Shown piece after piece: positions 1 through 10,645 of a stretch of 64,000 bases of DNA; position 1 is the first letter of the stretch; each line of letters starts with the position of its first letter. Source of the stretch: Anniella stebbinsi (Eukaryota > Chordata > Lepidosauria > Squamata > Anniellidae). Both the position numbers and the translations under genes were made by a program. Under the pieces are notes generated by a model. It did no database searches and was not told the DNA's origin. It worked only from the letters and a program-made list of their open reading frames with translations. Where the stretch lies: NCBI GenBank assembly GCA_029215795.1, contig JARDYH010000001.1:185759654-185823653 (forward strand), written 5' to 3'.

Positions 1-289
1 GACTCTCTGAGCCTAATTTACCTAATTTACCTTAACTAGGTAGTTGTGTCAATAAAATGAGAACTCCCTTGTATATTCCTTTGAGCTCATTGAAGCAAGG
101 GCAAGGTGTGATAAATAGCACAAACTTATCTCAAAAACAGTTATAAGTGAAACAAACTCGTCTGAAAAAAGCTATTAAGTGAATAATGATATCCTGTCAG
201 TGGATATAATTGCCTGTCCTGACATGCTTTAATAGTCATGGCATATTTATTGCTATGTGCCTTTCCCAGCCTGCTGTGTTCAGTGAATC

Positions 290-455
290 TCTCTCTCCCC
301 CCCACCCCACGGTTGTATTTTGTGTTTACTTCCAAACAATTCTTTAGGGCCCAAGCTAGATGGGGAAACTCCTTTCATATATTTATGAGTCATATGCTTT
401 GTCATTTCTCTCTCCCCCTCCCCACCCCTGGTTGTATTTTGTGTTTACTTCCAGT
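290..455. repeat. Partial direct duplication (C-rich plus TTGTATTTTGTGTTTACTTCC)
   Basis: A 24-base string beginning GGTTGTATTTTGTG occurs at 311-334 and again at 430-453, each preceded by a TCTCTC plus C-rich tract. The 119-bp spacing suggests a local tandem duplication of about 120 bp. The segment between the copies has diverged. Confidence 0.6.
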
Positions 456-1490
456 TAATTTGTATTAGTCTGCAAACCAATGCATATTTTAGTTAGTGCT
501 CTTCAAGTTCTCAGTTGAAATAAATGCCAAAGCAGAATTGGTTTAATAGTAAATTGCAACTTTAATAGTCTCTGATATAGCAAAAGGGTGCCCTGTATTT
601 TCAAAAGAACAACATGGTTGTATTAGAATACTTTACAGATCTTCAAAATGTCTCATGATTCTACCATAAATTATAACTGTGGAGGGAGTCACAGAAAACA
701 AAGGTGCTTCCCACTCTTGAGTAAGAAGTTCCAAAGATAGCATTACAGTGTTTCATTTTCTTTTGATAAAAGAGCCCTGGGTTGACATTTGTTGTAATCA
801 ATGTTTTATTTACAAATATATCAGCAGAGCACCTTCACTTCTATAAGCAGGTAGCACAGTTGCTTATCCTGCATCAGACCCCCAAATAGAGCAACTGCAT
901 CCCATGGATGCTTTAGCCAAGTTGCGGGTCTCTCTCCATTTCTTCCCTACAGAACATGTGAGAACTGTTGGCAGAAGTCTTAATTTGTGTGTTCTTAAAG
1001 AACAATACTAGAGACAAATCTTTAGTAGTAGAGAACAAAAATATGAGTTTGTTTATTCTTAGAACAAAAATGAAACATTAATAAATAGAATTGGAGAGGA
1101 GAGATAAGCTAATGTTATCAAGACTTCTTGAAGACTTCTTACTGTTTTTAGAAAACAACTGTCACAGAGAGAGCAGTTAGAACCAGGAAGCAAGCCTGGA
1201 ATTACATTATGGGACACACCTAGAATCTTCAGTTAAAGAGATACTAACTAGTTAAAGTAAAGAACATAGTACAAACACGTCTCTAACTGATTAACTATCT
1301 GATTCGCTGCTGTACTCCTCTCTTATGACAGGCTGAGTTTCTTGCACACTTGATGTTGATCACAACTAACAAGAACATGATTGCGACAAAGAGGCTTAAG
1401 CACCACAGTGAAAAATGCACACACCAGAGACATCTGGGGAGGGACACTGTGTATATGCAAATACTAGAAGCCTCCAAGCCAAAATGGGAG
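456..1490. other. No gene recognised (upstream SLX9 intron)
   Basis: AT-rich intronic sequence upstream of the first SLX9 exon in the window. Only short chance reading frames occur, and I recognise no splice-flanked coding block, RNA gene or named repeat. The region 1-289 is equally featureless. Confidence 0.5.
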
Positions 1491-4405
1491 AATTGGAGTG
1501 CTTGGTTTTAAAGGAGAACCTGGACATAGTGGGAATTACAGAAACCTGGTGGAATGGAGAGAACCAGTGGGAATACGGTCATTTCTGGATATAAACTCTA
1601 CAGGAAAGGTGTACTGGGGGCAGTGTTGCTCTGTACGTCAAAGAGGGCATATTGTTGAATAGATTAGAACACCTAAATGGGTCAGAGTCTTCCACAGAAG
1701 CATTGTGGATGACAAAACAGGGCCCAAAACTAATATAATGCTAGGAACATGGTATTGTCCCTTAGACCAAAATGGTCAGGGTGACCGTGAGATGGAAAAC
1801 GAAATCAGGGAGGCCTCTAAACAAGGAAGTGTTATAATAATGAGTGATTTCAGTTACCCCCAAATTTACTGGATAAATCTATATTTCAGTCATGACAAGG
1901 AGGTTAAATTTATGATGCCCTACACAACTCTGCCCTAGAACAGTTGGTCATGGAACCAACCAGGTGAGAGGTGAACCTGGATTTAATTCTAAGTGGCGTC
2001 ACCCAGGACCTAGTATAAGATGAACCAGTGGGTAACAGTGACCACAGTGCTATCAGATTCAATATATATTTAAGTGGGAAACTGTCCAGGAAATCCAACA
2101 CAGTCACATTTGACTTCGAAAGAGGAAACTTCTCTAAAATGAGGGAACTGGTGAAAAGGAAGTTGAAAGGGGGAGTCAAGAGGGTTAAATCACTTCAAAA
2201 TGCATGGAAATTACTCAAAACCACATTAACAGAAGCTCAGCTAAAATGTATACCACAAGTTAGGAAAGGTAGCACCAAGTCCAGGAGGTCACCAGCACAG
2301 TTATCAAAAAGTGTGAAGGAATTTCTTATAGAAAAGAGGGCTTTCTTCAGAAAATGGAAGTCTTGCCCAAGTGAGGAAAATAAAAAGGGAGCACAAAGGC
2401 GATGCAAACAGATAAGAGATGCAAAAAAAAAAAAAAAAGCATTTTGAATAGCATATCGATAATAATATCAAGGCCAACAATAAATAATTCTTTAAATTTA
2501 TCAGAAGCAGGAAACCAGCTAGGAAAGCAGTAGGACCGCTGGGTGACAGTGGAGTTAATAGAGTACTAAAGGAGAACAAGGAAATTGCAGAGAAGCTGAA
2601 TGAATTATTCACATCGATGTTTACTGCGGAAGATATAGGGGAGATACCTGTGCTTGAACTGATGTTTTCAGGAAGGGAGTCTGAAGAACTGAGGCAAATA
2701 GTGATGTCAAAAGATGAAGATCTCAACCTTATTGACAAATTAAAAGCAAATCTCCAGGCCCATATGATATCCATCCTAGAGTTCTCAAAGAACTCAGATA
2801 TGAAATTGCTGATCTTCTAACCAAAATATGCAACATATCTCTAAGCTCAGCCTCTGTACCAGAGGACTGGCCAATGTAACACCAATTTTTAAAAAGGGAT
2901 CCAGGAGGGATCTGGGAAATTACAGGTTGGCTAGTTTAGCGTCTGTTCCAGGTAAATTGTTTAAAGCATTATTAAAGACAAAATTAGTAAGCACATAGAA
3001 AGGTAAGCCCTGGCCCACTAAATGTCTTGTTCATAAATGATCTGAAATTGGGAGTAAGTAGAGAAGTGGCCAATTTTGCCGATAACACCAAATTATTTAA
3101 GGTGGCTAAAACAAAAAGGGATTGTGAGGAGCTCCAAAGGGATCTCTCCAAGCTGGGAGAAAGTGGGCACCCAAATGGCAGATGCGGTTCAATGTAAGCA
3201 AGTGTGAAGAGGTGCACGTTGGGACAAAAAACCCCAACTTCAAGTATAACCTGATGGGATCTGAGCTTGCAATGACCAACCAAGGATGAGATCTTGGGGT
3301 TGTGGTGGAGAGCTTTATGGAAATGTCAACCCAGTGTGCAGCTGCTTGTAAAGAAGGTAAACTCCATGTTAGGCATAATTAGAAAAGGAATTGAGAATCA
3401 AACTGCCAGTATCGTACTGCTTTTATGCAAATTACGATGCAACCACACTTCAAATACTGTGTACAGTTTTGGTCACCACACCTAAAAAAAGATACTGTAG
3501 AGCTGGAAAAAGTGCAGAAAAGGGCAAGTAAAATGATCAAGGGCCTGGAGCATCTGCTCTGTGAGGGAAGGTTACAACAGCTGGGATTGTTTAGCTCGGA
3601 AAAGAGGAGGCTAAGGGGAGATATGATAGAGGTGTGCAAAATTATGCATGGTGTGGAGAATGTGGATAGGGAGACACTTTTCTCCTCCCATGATACTAGT
3701 CATCCCATGATGCTGATTGGTGGGAGGTTCAGGACAAATAAAAGGAAGTACTTCTTCACACAATGCATAGGCTGCCTCTACAAGAGAGGTTTAAAGCTCT
3801 TTCAAGGCGCTTTAAAAATTTACCTCTACAAGAACGGAGCGCAAATCGGTCGTAGAGGCGCGTTATCTCTCTGAATATGCGCATTATCGAATGCGCGTTA
3901 AATCTCGAGTTTTATTTTGCTCCGGCCGTTAAAGCGCATTTTGACTATGTGAACAAGCGCTTATGCGCATTAACTACTTGTAAAGCGCATTTTGGTCATC
4001 CGTTAATGCGCTTCACCACCTCTCGCCGCCTCTTGTGCAGAGGTATTAGGTGTAAATGCGCTTCAGCGATTATGCGCATAATCGCCTAACCGAGCGCAAA
4101 AGCGAATCCTTGTAGAGGGGACCACAGTTAAAGTATGGAATTCACTGTCACAAGATGTGATGGGCACCAATTTGGATGGCTTTCAGTAGCTCTTAGTCCT
4201 GATGGTTAAGTGCAACCTCCAGTTTCAGGTAGTAAGCCTATATACACCAGTTACTGAGGAACATAGGTGGGAAGTTGCTGTAGCACCATGTCTTGCTTGT
4301 GAGTCCCTGCTCAACAGCTGATTGGCCAGTGTGTGAACAGAATGCTGGACTAGATGGACCCTTAGGCTGATCCAGCCTTAGGGCTCCTCTTATGTTCTTA
4401 TGTGA
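1490..4405 (+). mobile_element. Degenerate CR1-type LINE (CR1/L3-like), + strand, interrupted by a MITE
   Basis: The region reads as a broken ORF2. An endonuclease stretch (ENLDIVGITETWWNGENQWE near 1510) is followed by the SDHSAI endonuclease motif near 2035. Then comes a linker, an RT-like stretch (SVPEDW near 2855) and the post-RT domain (HFKYCVQFWSPHLKKDTVEL at 3440-3515; RRLRGDMIEV near 3605). The 3' end carries the typical tail with CTGGACTAGATGGACC and a short (TTATGTTC) terminal repeat near 4385-4405. Many stops and frameshifts make it a fossil. A 354-bp MITE interrupts it at 3770-4123. Confidence 0.85.
3770..4123 (+). mobile_element. 354-bp MITE with CCTCTACAAG inverted termini, 3-bp TSD (ATA/ACA)
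   Basis: The ends read GGCTGCCTCTACAAG (left) and CTTGTAGAGGGGACC (right), flanked by ATA (3767-3769) and ACA (4124-4126). Removing the insert rejoins the CR1 3' region as GCATAGTTAAA. The interior is rich in palindromic GCGC/TGCGCAT steps, unlike the AT-rich host. A longer relative in opposite orientation is at 13305-14454. The 3-bp duplication and GG-starting ends suggest a PIF/Harbinger-type non-autonomous element (inference). Confidence 0.8.
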
Positions 4406-4642
4406 GAAACAACAGTAACTGAGAACCATTAACATAAGGTTGTTAACCACTTGTCAAGTCCCTGATTCCCACTTGGAGTCTCACTCAGGCAACACCTGAG
4501 ACATAGCAGTAGAACCATTCAAGAGAGTCCAATTCCATAACAATGTGTTCTCCACTAGATGGTGATATAGGACACATATCTGGATAGTACAATTCCTTTC
4601 AGGTGGAGTGTGAGCCATCTTAGTCAAATTCATTATACTGAG

Positions 4643-4680
<38 letters not shown>
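4643..4680. repeat. (AAT)n microsatellite before SLX9 exon
   Basis: About 12 uninterrupted AAT triplets end 22 bp upstream of the acceptor of the SLX9 exon at 4703, in the region where a polypyrimidine tract is expected. Confidence 0.95.
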
Positions 4681-4702
4681 TTTTTACCCATGCCAGGACC
4701 AG

Positions 4703-4805
4703 GCATTTTTTACCTCAAATGTATTTGCTGGGGTGAAGATTGATCCGAAAGCACTGGTGAAGGACTTAAACACTGGACTGGGAAGCATTGCTTCAGTTAT
4801 AAAAG
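4703..4805 (+). CDS. SLX9: SLX9 (FAM207A) homologue, internal exon 1 of 5 visible
   Basis: The exon follows an AG acceptor (4701-4702) and ends before a GTAAG donor at 4806. It encodes AFFTSNVFAGVKIDPKAL and on to VIKG, which lines up with the human FAM207A/SLX9 segment around IFARTKIDPSAL. SLX9 is a small nucleolar/pre-40S ribosome-biogenesis factor. In the human protein a GC-rich N-terminal exon precedes this segment, and no equivalent is visible in 1-4700, so the start codon is inferred to be upstream of the window. The exon is 103 nt: 34 codons plus one base carried into the next exon. It sits just after an AAT microsatellite and about 100 bp before a hAT MITE. The family match is from memory; frame and splice-site agreement across five exons makes it strong. 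Confidence 0.9.
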
Positions 4806-4907
4806 GTAAGAATTTAGGATCTTCTGGCACAGATGCCTCTCTTAATGAGTAGAAATGCAGAACTTGGATGTAAGCAGAATAATTTTAGAGTTGATGTTCC
4901 AGATGAG

Positions 4908-5227
4908 TAGGGTGACCAGATAAAATCCATGTCAGGGCACATGTAACTTTAACAGTTGTAGAGCAAAGGGAATTTCAGCCAGTGTCATTTGTATGCAATT
5001 AGTTCCTGGTGAAATTCCCTCTTCATCGCAACTGTTAAAGTTGCAGGGGCCCTGCCTTCTTTTGTATATGGTCACTCTAGTACAGTGCCAGCACCTTTAA
5101 CTGTTGTGCTGAAGAGGGAATTTCACCAGGAACTAATTGCATACAAATGACACTGGCTGAAATTCCCTTTTCCCTACAACTGTTAAAGTTACATGAGCCC
5201 TGACCTGGATTTTATCTGGTCAGCCTA
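4908..5227. mobile_element. 320-bp palindromic hAT-type MITE with perfect 8-bp TSD
   Basis: The ends are TAGGGTGACCAG and CTGGTCAGCCTA, flanked on both sides by CAGATGAG (4900-4907 and 5228-5235). The two halves, about 145 nt each, are reverse complements of each other around a centre near 5068, so the element can fold into one long hairpin. An 8-bp duplication and YAGGG-type ends are the hallmark of the hAT superfamily. It has no coding capacity. Fragments sharing the same terminus lie near 45437, 49793, 51247 and 53276. Confidence 0.85.
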
Positions 5228-5364
5228 CAGATGAGTCAAGATATTTTCCAGGGGAAAGGGTGTTGCTTGTCTTCAGCTGTGGAATTTTAGGCTACCAAAA
5301 GATGTAAAAAAATCATCTTGAGATAAGTAGTTGAAATAGTAACACTAATTGCTTGCAGTTTCAG

Positions 5365-5460
5365 ACAGGTGTGGGCAATTTGTGGTCCTCTAGATGTTTT
5401 GACCTACAGCTCCTATCAGCCTTAGCCAACATGGTGATGGAAGCTGTAGGCTAAAATAAT
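5365..5460 (+). repeat. Interspersed repeat fragment (GTGGTCCTCTAGATGTTTTGACCTAC type)
   Basis: The string GTGGGCAATTTGTGGTCCTC, then CTAGATGTTTTGACCTACAG with CCAACATGGTGATGG, is the familiar vertebrate repeat with a 'TCCAGATGTTTGGACTACA' core. A second diverged copy is at about 62580-62690. The class is uncertain, probably an old palindromic DNA element. Confidence 0.5.
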
Positions 5461-5699
5461 GTAGCAGAGTACCCTACCCATCTGAACATATCTGCTATTA
5501 ATGAGATGCTTTTTTGATCCCACTGCTAGGACTGAGTGGTATTAGCCGTGGCTTACAAAAAAAGCATTGTAACCAGCTTCTGTTTTTGAATTGCTTTGAG
5601 AGATTTCCAGTTATTCATGTTAATGAATCTTTTTTTAATTTAATAATAATGACATTAATTAATGCTGCACTGTAGAAATGTAGGCAACCTTTGTTAGCT

Positions 5700-5935
5700 A
5701 TGTAACTTGGTTTTTCCAAATTACTCTGAGCTAGTGTGGAATGTTGGACCTGGATTGAGAAGATTCAGATTCTAGTCCCCACTTGGCCATGAAGTTCACT
5801 GAGTAACTTTGGGCCAACCTAATCCACCAGACAGGGTTGTTGTGAAGATAAAATAGACAGGAGGAGGACCATGTCAGCCTACTTGGGTGCCTTGCAAGTA
5901 GAAAAAAAGGTGGGATACAAAGGTAATAATAAATA
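5700..5935 (+). repeat. MIR-like SINE with 3' A/T-rich tail
   Basis: The segment contains GATTCTAGTCCCCACTTGGC, CATGAAGTTCACTGAGTAAC and TTTGGGCCAACC, then CAGGGTTGTTGTGAAGATAA and an (AATAAATAA) tail. This is the layout of CORE/MIR-type, tRNA-derived SINEs with an L2-like 3' end. It is diverged. Confidence 0.65.
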
Positions 5936-7560
5936 ACTAAAATAACACTAAACTATAGTTTAGTGCTACATACATGATCCTCTCCTTTTCTGGTGTGACC
6001 ACGAGGAGATGGGAAACATCAGCTTTCACTTTTAGACTAACTAGCTACACCCGAACTTGAGAGAACTCTGATTAGTTTAAACTTAGTTTATTGAAACAAG
6101 CCAAGTTCAAACCATGGCTTTTAGCAAATCATAGTTTGGTTGTGGAAATGGATGCTTCTGATGTTGCAACCATGCCAGAGGAGATCGAGGGAGGGGAGAG
6201 TGTGAAATAGTAAGGCTTTTAAATGTAATACTGCATGAGTCTTTATGTAATAACAGTTGAGAGTTACTAGGATGGTGTAAAAGTTTACTGAAAGTGCTGT
6301 TGAAAAATAGGGTTATTGAGAAAAGCTATTGAGAAATGCCCTTAGAGGCAGGCAAATTTTCTTTTTATGCATCTCTGATTACTGAACAGTAATATTCTTT
6401 GTGACCTACCAACAGCTACCTCAGGGCTTTTAACTCTGAAAGATATAACTCTTTCAGAGTTAAAAATGAAACATTACAGACAAATGATTTAAAATGAACA
6501 TTGAATCCTACCTGTTTCTATTTCAGTGTTTGAATTGTTAAAATTGATTAAGCATTTTTTGTCCAGTAAATACTGACAAAGGTAATGGTTGTATCTATTC
6601 TCTGCATTTTTACTATAAGGGTCTTGTAGGATGGTAGGGGGAAATGAGTTCTTAGATGCTGCATTGCTGACATCAGCATTACACCCTGATCAGTGTCAGA
6701 CATCCAGCAATTGTTATTGGTGCCTGCCTGCTTGATACCATCTTTCTCTATGGGAAGCCTGTAGAAGCTGGCCTGCTTTAAGAAACGGAGCAGCTTTCCT
6801 CAAATTAAGTACAGGCATTGCCTCTGGAGGTATCATTAATCAACCTCTCCACTTTGGGAAGAATCTGCTGATCTAGAGGCTCTAGGTCTGGGTTTCCAAC
6901 CTGGTGCTCAGAGACACCCATCTTGCTGCCTACCAGGCTATATTCATGGGTAGATTGCTTTTCATCAAAAGAGTCGTTCTGTATTTTGGAGCTCAGACCC
7001 CTAACTCTACCTTGTACTTAGGTTCTTGGGCTAGTTGGGCTAGTTACTTTTCTATTAGTCTCATTAGTTTGCTTTCTGGGAAATGAGTGTTTTGTGACTG
7101 GCCATGTCCCACCATGGCAGCCATTTTATGAATGGCAAGCCTTCTCCATGGCAGCCATTTTATGAGAGCTCCCATGCCATACTCTCAAAATTCCAAATGT
7201 GGCCACTGATTCAAAAAGGTTAATGACTCCTCCTCTAAGTAGAGAGGACAGTTTATTTTATATTGTTTTTTCCTCCCCCTCCACATGTCTGTTAAAGTCT
7301 TCTTACCCATCTCCTGGCATTTCCTCTCCCCTTTTTAGTTCACAGTTTTTAATTAAATTCTTTATTAGTATATAAAGGTGGTACAAATTTGTCCATATCT
7401 ATAAAACAGAGAATATACAACTGGTTAAGCAAACAAACTAACACATAACACATAGTCACATTCACTTCCTCTTATAACAGCTTTTTCTTATCCCCTTCCT
7501 CTTTATTCCTAATAATACTACTACTACTAATAATAATAAACATTCTCTAACCAACTCCTG
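5936..7560. other. No gene recognised (SLX9 intron)
   Basis: AT-rich intron without recognisable coding blocks. It contains a short perfect inverted repeat (6428-6442 with 6451-6465). Around 7335-7500 a T-rich stretch resembles an inverted LINE 3' UTR, but it cannot be classified by eye. Confidence 0.5.
6428..6465. repeat. Perfect 15-nt inverted repeat
   Basis: TTTTAACTCTGAAAG (6428-6442) and CTTTCAGAGTTAAAA (6451-6465) are exact reverse complements separated by 8 nt. Confidence 0.9.
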
Positions 7561-7703
7561 CTGCCATACCTGCTGTGAAGTGTGCATGGTGTGGCCATGC
7601 CACAGGGTGGTCAAGCAAAGAGGTCTGCAGCACTGAGACCCACCTGAAGGTTGTTGGCTGAGGCTCACTGGTTGGTCCCGACCCACAGTTTAAGAACACT
7701 GGC
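7560..7703 (-). mobile_element. Solo end of a hAT-Charlie-like transposon
   Basis: The segment ends GGTCCCGACCCACAGTTTAA then GAACACTGG. In reverse complement this is CCAGTGTTCTTAAACTGTGG followed by GTCGGGACC, the classic hAT (Charlie-like) terminus. The matching opposite end is not visible, so this is a truncated fragment. Confidence 0.6.
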
Positions 7704-8089
7704 TTAATCCATGTGGATATCGTTGAAATCAAGCTATGCAAATTTCTGAGAAAGCCTGCCTTCCAACCTTGAAGCTGGGGTGGGGATTGCAGCACAACTG
7801 CTGGGATGATCCCTGATCACCTGTCAGTAGCCCTGCCTGGAGGGGTAGAAGTGGTACAGAGGACTGATAACAGTGGTTCTTGATGGTGTTCTGCAAGACT
7901 ATGGGTCTTGTTTTCAACCTCCCAATGACATGTTCTCATGAGCTGAGACATCTTGATTTGGCCATTTGTTGTTGGTACTCTGAACTTGCTTTAAACCTCT
8001 TATTTTGCTTACAGATGTTTTTGTTGGATAAGAAAAAAATTGATTTTGAGCCCAGGATAAATATATAAACAGAGTCAAACACTATAAGA

Positions 8090-8210
8090 GTGCAATCCTA
8101 TGCATGTTTAGATAGGGAAAAAAATCTATAACTCCCAGCATGGTTGACTGGGGAATGTTGGGAGTTGTAGGTCTTTTTTCCTGTCAAACCATGCATAGGA
8201 TTGGCCCTAA
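8090..8210. mobile_element. Short palindromic MITE (GCAATCCTATGCATG termini)
   Basis: The left arm TGCAATCCTATGCATG and right arm CATGCATAGGATTGGC are inverted, as are the inner strings AACTCCCAGCATGG and TTGGGAGTTGTAGG. The element is about 120 bp with no coding capacity. A related ATCCTATG... motif recurs at 40565-40655. Confidence 0.65.
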
Positions 8211-8790
8211 GTGAAATATAGCATGATTAGAGGTTTGCAGACACTGTTTGGCTGCTTGGTTTCAAATCCATGTGTGGTATTTTGTCTCCTTCTTCCCCCC
8301 CCCCCTTTTGTCTCCAGTCAGCTCTTCCTTAGGTCTTCCTGTCTCAAAGCTCCATTGTATGATGACTCCCTTCCTGTCTACAGCCCTTCCTGTCCCTAGG
8401 TTCAGTGTGAATTTTTTTCTCCTAGCAAGACTGCTTCCTTAAAAGCAAAGTTTGACATTCTATGACACTGGACATTTAGCCAGTGCCTAATAGTTTCACA
8501 GACAGCAGCCTAATCTTAGTATATTATAGAAAATGATCCTTTCTTTCTTTCTTTCTAACATTGTTCAACTTCATTTCCTGACGTACTCTTCTTGAATACT
8601 GTTTCTTTCCTAGCTGTGTTTTACTTACAATGGCAACAACATATGCCCAAAATATTTAAAATTTGTATCTTTTAGTAGTTGATAGTACAGCACTTAACTT
8701 TTCCTTGTTGGTGCCATTGGGAAAGAGAAGGCTTTTTCGTTTGCTTTTCTTTAAGATTCTCAGTGTCACACTCGGTATCCATTTATCTGA
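8211..8790. other. No gene recognised (SLX9 intron)
   Basis: Intronic sequence with pyrimidine-rich runs, including poly-C near 8296 and TTTC repeats near 8540. Nothing coding is supported. Confidence 0.5.
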
Positions 8791-8834
8791 ATTATCACTT
8801 CAGCAAGAATAGCATTTTGGATAGTACATGTAGT

Positions 8835-9300
8835 TCATTTAAACCAGCTGTCCCGAACCTCATTGGTATCCGCCTGGTTCCAAAGCCTGAAGGAGCACCG
8901 TCTCCCATATTCCTGCCCAATGGCTAAGATAGATTTGGAGGCTTTCTCTGGGTCCCACCACCCACAATGGTGTGATGGGTGGCTACCAGGGAAAGATCCT
9001 TCTCTGTAGTTCTGCACCTTCTCCGCCCCCAGTCTTTGGAATGACCTTACCAGGGAAATCCACCTGGCAACTTCACTATATATGTTTAGATGCCTGGTTA
9101 AGACCTTCCTCTTCCAGAAGACATTTAAGTCCTAATCTGTCATGGCTTTTTAATATTTTCATAATAATATTTTAATATTGTAATATATTCATTGTTGTAT
9201 TTATTGGGTTTTCTTTACAATTTTAAACTGCCCTGAAAGCATCTGCCAGTTGGGTGGTATATAAATTTAATAAATAAATAAATAATAATAATAATATATT
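8835..9300 (+). mobile_element. L2 LINE 3' end
   Basis: A degraded L2 C-terminal region (CTCTCTGGGTCCCACCACCC and the post-RT stretch) is followed by the L2 3' UTR with AAACTGCCCTGAAAGC, GGGTGGTATATAAATTTAAT and an (AATA)n tail. The same tail recurs many times in this window. Confidence 0.75.
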
Positions 9301-10191
9301 AATAATATGCAACAAAACAAATGTTTGGGGAAGTAGGTAGGTTTGGGGTCATTGGCTCTACAGCATCTAGGTCATACATGTTTTGAAAATCCTAGCTAAT
9401 AAGAGATATAAGCCAGGCCGTAAGTGTTTACTGTAGAAAATGTCTAACAGTCAGGTTTATTATGATTTATACAACTATAGTAAGTAGTGCTTAAACAAAA
9501 TTAAACAGAACTAATCCCTACTAAAAGCTGATAATATAAACACTAAAGCAAAATGAAAGGGCAAGAAGGGATGGGCTGAACTGAAAACAAAGCCAATCAA
9601 AATAACCAAAACATTGTCCAAATTCATGTAATTTAATCCTGTCCCCACAATATACCCCCATAAAAATTTTGAGGTCCAATAGATTTTCTTTGCTGATATG
9701 TGATCTTGAGGTATTAGATCAACACAATAATTTGGGTAGGCAGTCTGATTCTTGTGCAAAACTTTTTAGGCGCTATTTTCAAAATGGCGGACAGTTTCCT
9801 TTTGGTCGCTAGTTTTCATCAACCACAGAAGTTACTGTCTTGTGTTTGGTATCAAATTATAGGGTTTTGGGGTCAAGGAGTTCAAAGAATATGCTATTTT
9901 AATTGTTGGGAGTACTCCTTCTACCATTTTCCAAGATGGTGCTGAAATGTAGTCTCATTTTCTCATTTACAAGACAAATCAACATACAAATGTGATTTTT
10001 GGCTTTAAACTATAGGGTGTTTGGGTCAAGGCAGCCAACATGGCGTTAATTTTTATGGAAAGGCTGTCCTTCGCCATTGTTTAAAAATGGAATCCAAACT
10101 CTTATCTCTACAGTAGGCCATTTAATGAAAATGTGTAGCTTATATTGTCATATTTTCATGATGTATGCTAAAATATTATGGTTTATTATGG

Positions 10192-10243
10192 TATAAAATA
10201 AAATATACTCAAAGAATGAAATTTGAGTATATTTTATTTTATA
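10192..10243. repeat. Perfect 22-nt inverted repeat
   Basis: 10192-10213 (TATAAAATAAAATATACTCA plus AA) and 10222-10243 are exact reverse complements with an 8-nt spacer. It lies in the centre of the long-arm transposon and is strongly AT-rich. Confidence 0.9.
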
Positions 10244-10329
10244 TACTAGTCAGCTACTACTATTGGTTCACATTTTTATTTTTTTTCTCAGTATGAGCGT
10301 TCAGATGACACTTCAGGCGCTGTGGTTAA

Positions 10330-10495
10330 GGAGGCTTCTGAACAGGCCCATTATGGCTTAGCATGTCGTGTGAACCATCCTAACCATGGGGCTACATAAC
10401 CATGGTTTAAACTTGCTCACTAACCATTCACTGCAAAAGGGTTGGAGGCCTAACCATGGCTTTGCACATCATCTAAACAGGCCCGATATCAGCAA
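10330..10495. mobile_element. MITE relative of the Harbinger type (AACCATGG-rich)
   Basis: The sequence contains TTAGCATGTCGTGTGAACC, ACATAACCATGGTTTAAAC, CTAACCATGGCTTTGC and a right end CATCTAAACAGGCCCG. Inverted AACCATGG units and a 'cagacgacatgctaagcc' style terminus are seen again at 40350-40495. Family placement is tentative. Confidence 0.5.
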
Positions 10496-10559
10496 CAGGT
10501 ATAGAGAAATGGAGCTGCAAACTTGTTTCAAACTTGCCATGCCAGAAGGTGAAAAATTA

Positions 10560-10598
10560 CTACAGTCCAGTCAGCTTCGGCTATGGGGCGGTATATAA

Positions 10599-10645
<47 letters not shown>
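10560..10645 (+). repeat. L2 3'-tail fragment plus (AAT)n microsatellite
   Basis: GCTTCGGCTATGGGGCGGTA followed by TATAAGT and about 15 AAT triplets (10600-10645). This is the extreme 3' end of an L2 copy whose tail expanded into a microsatellite. Confidence 0.75.
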
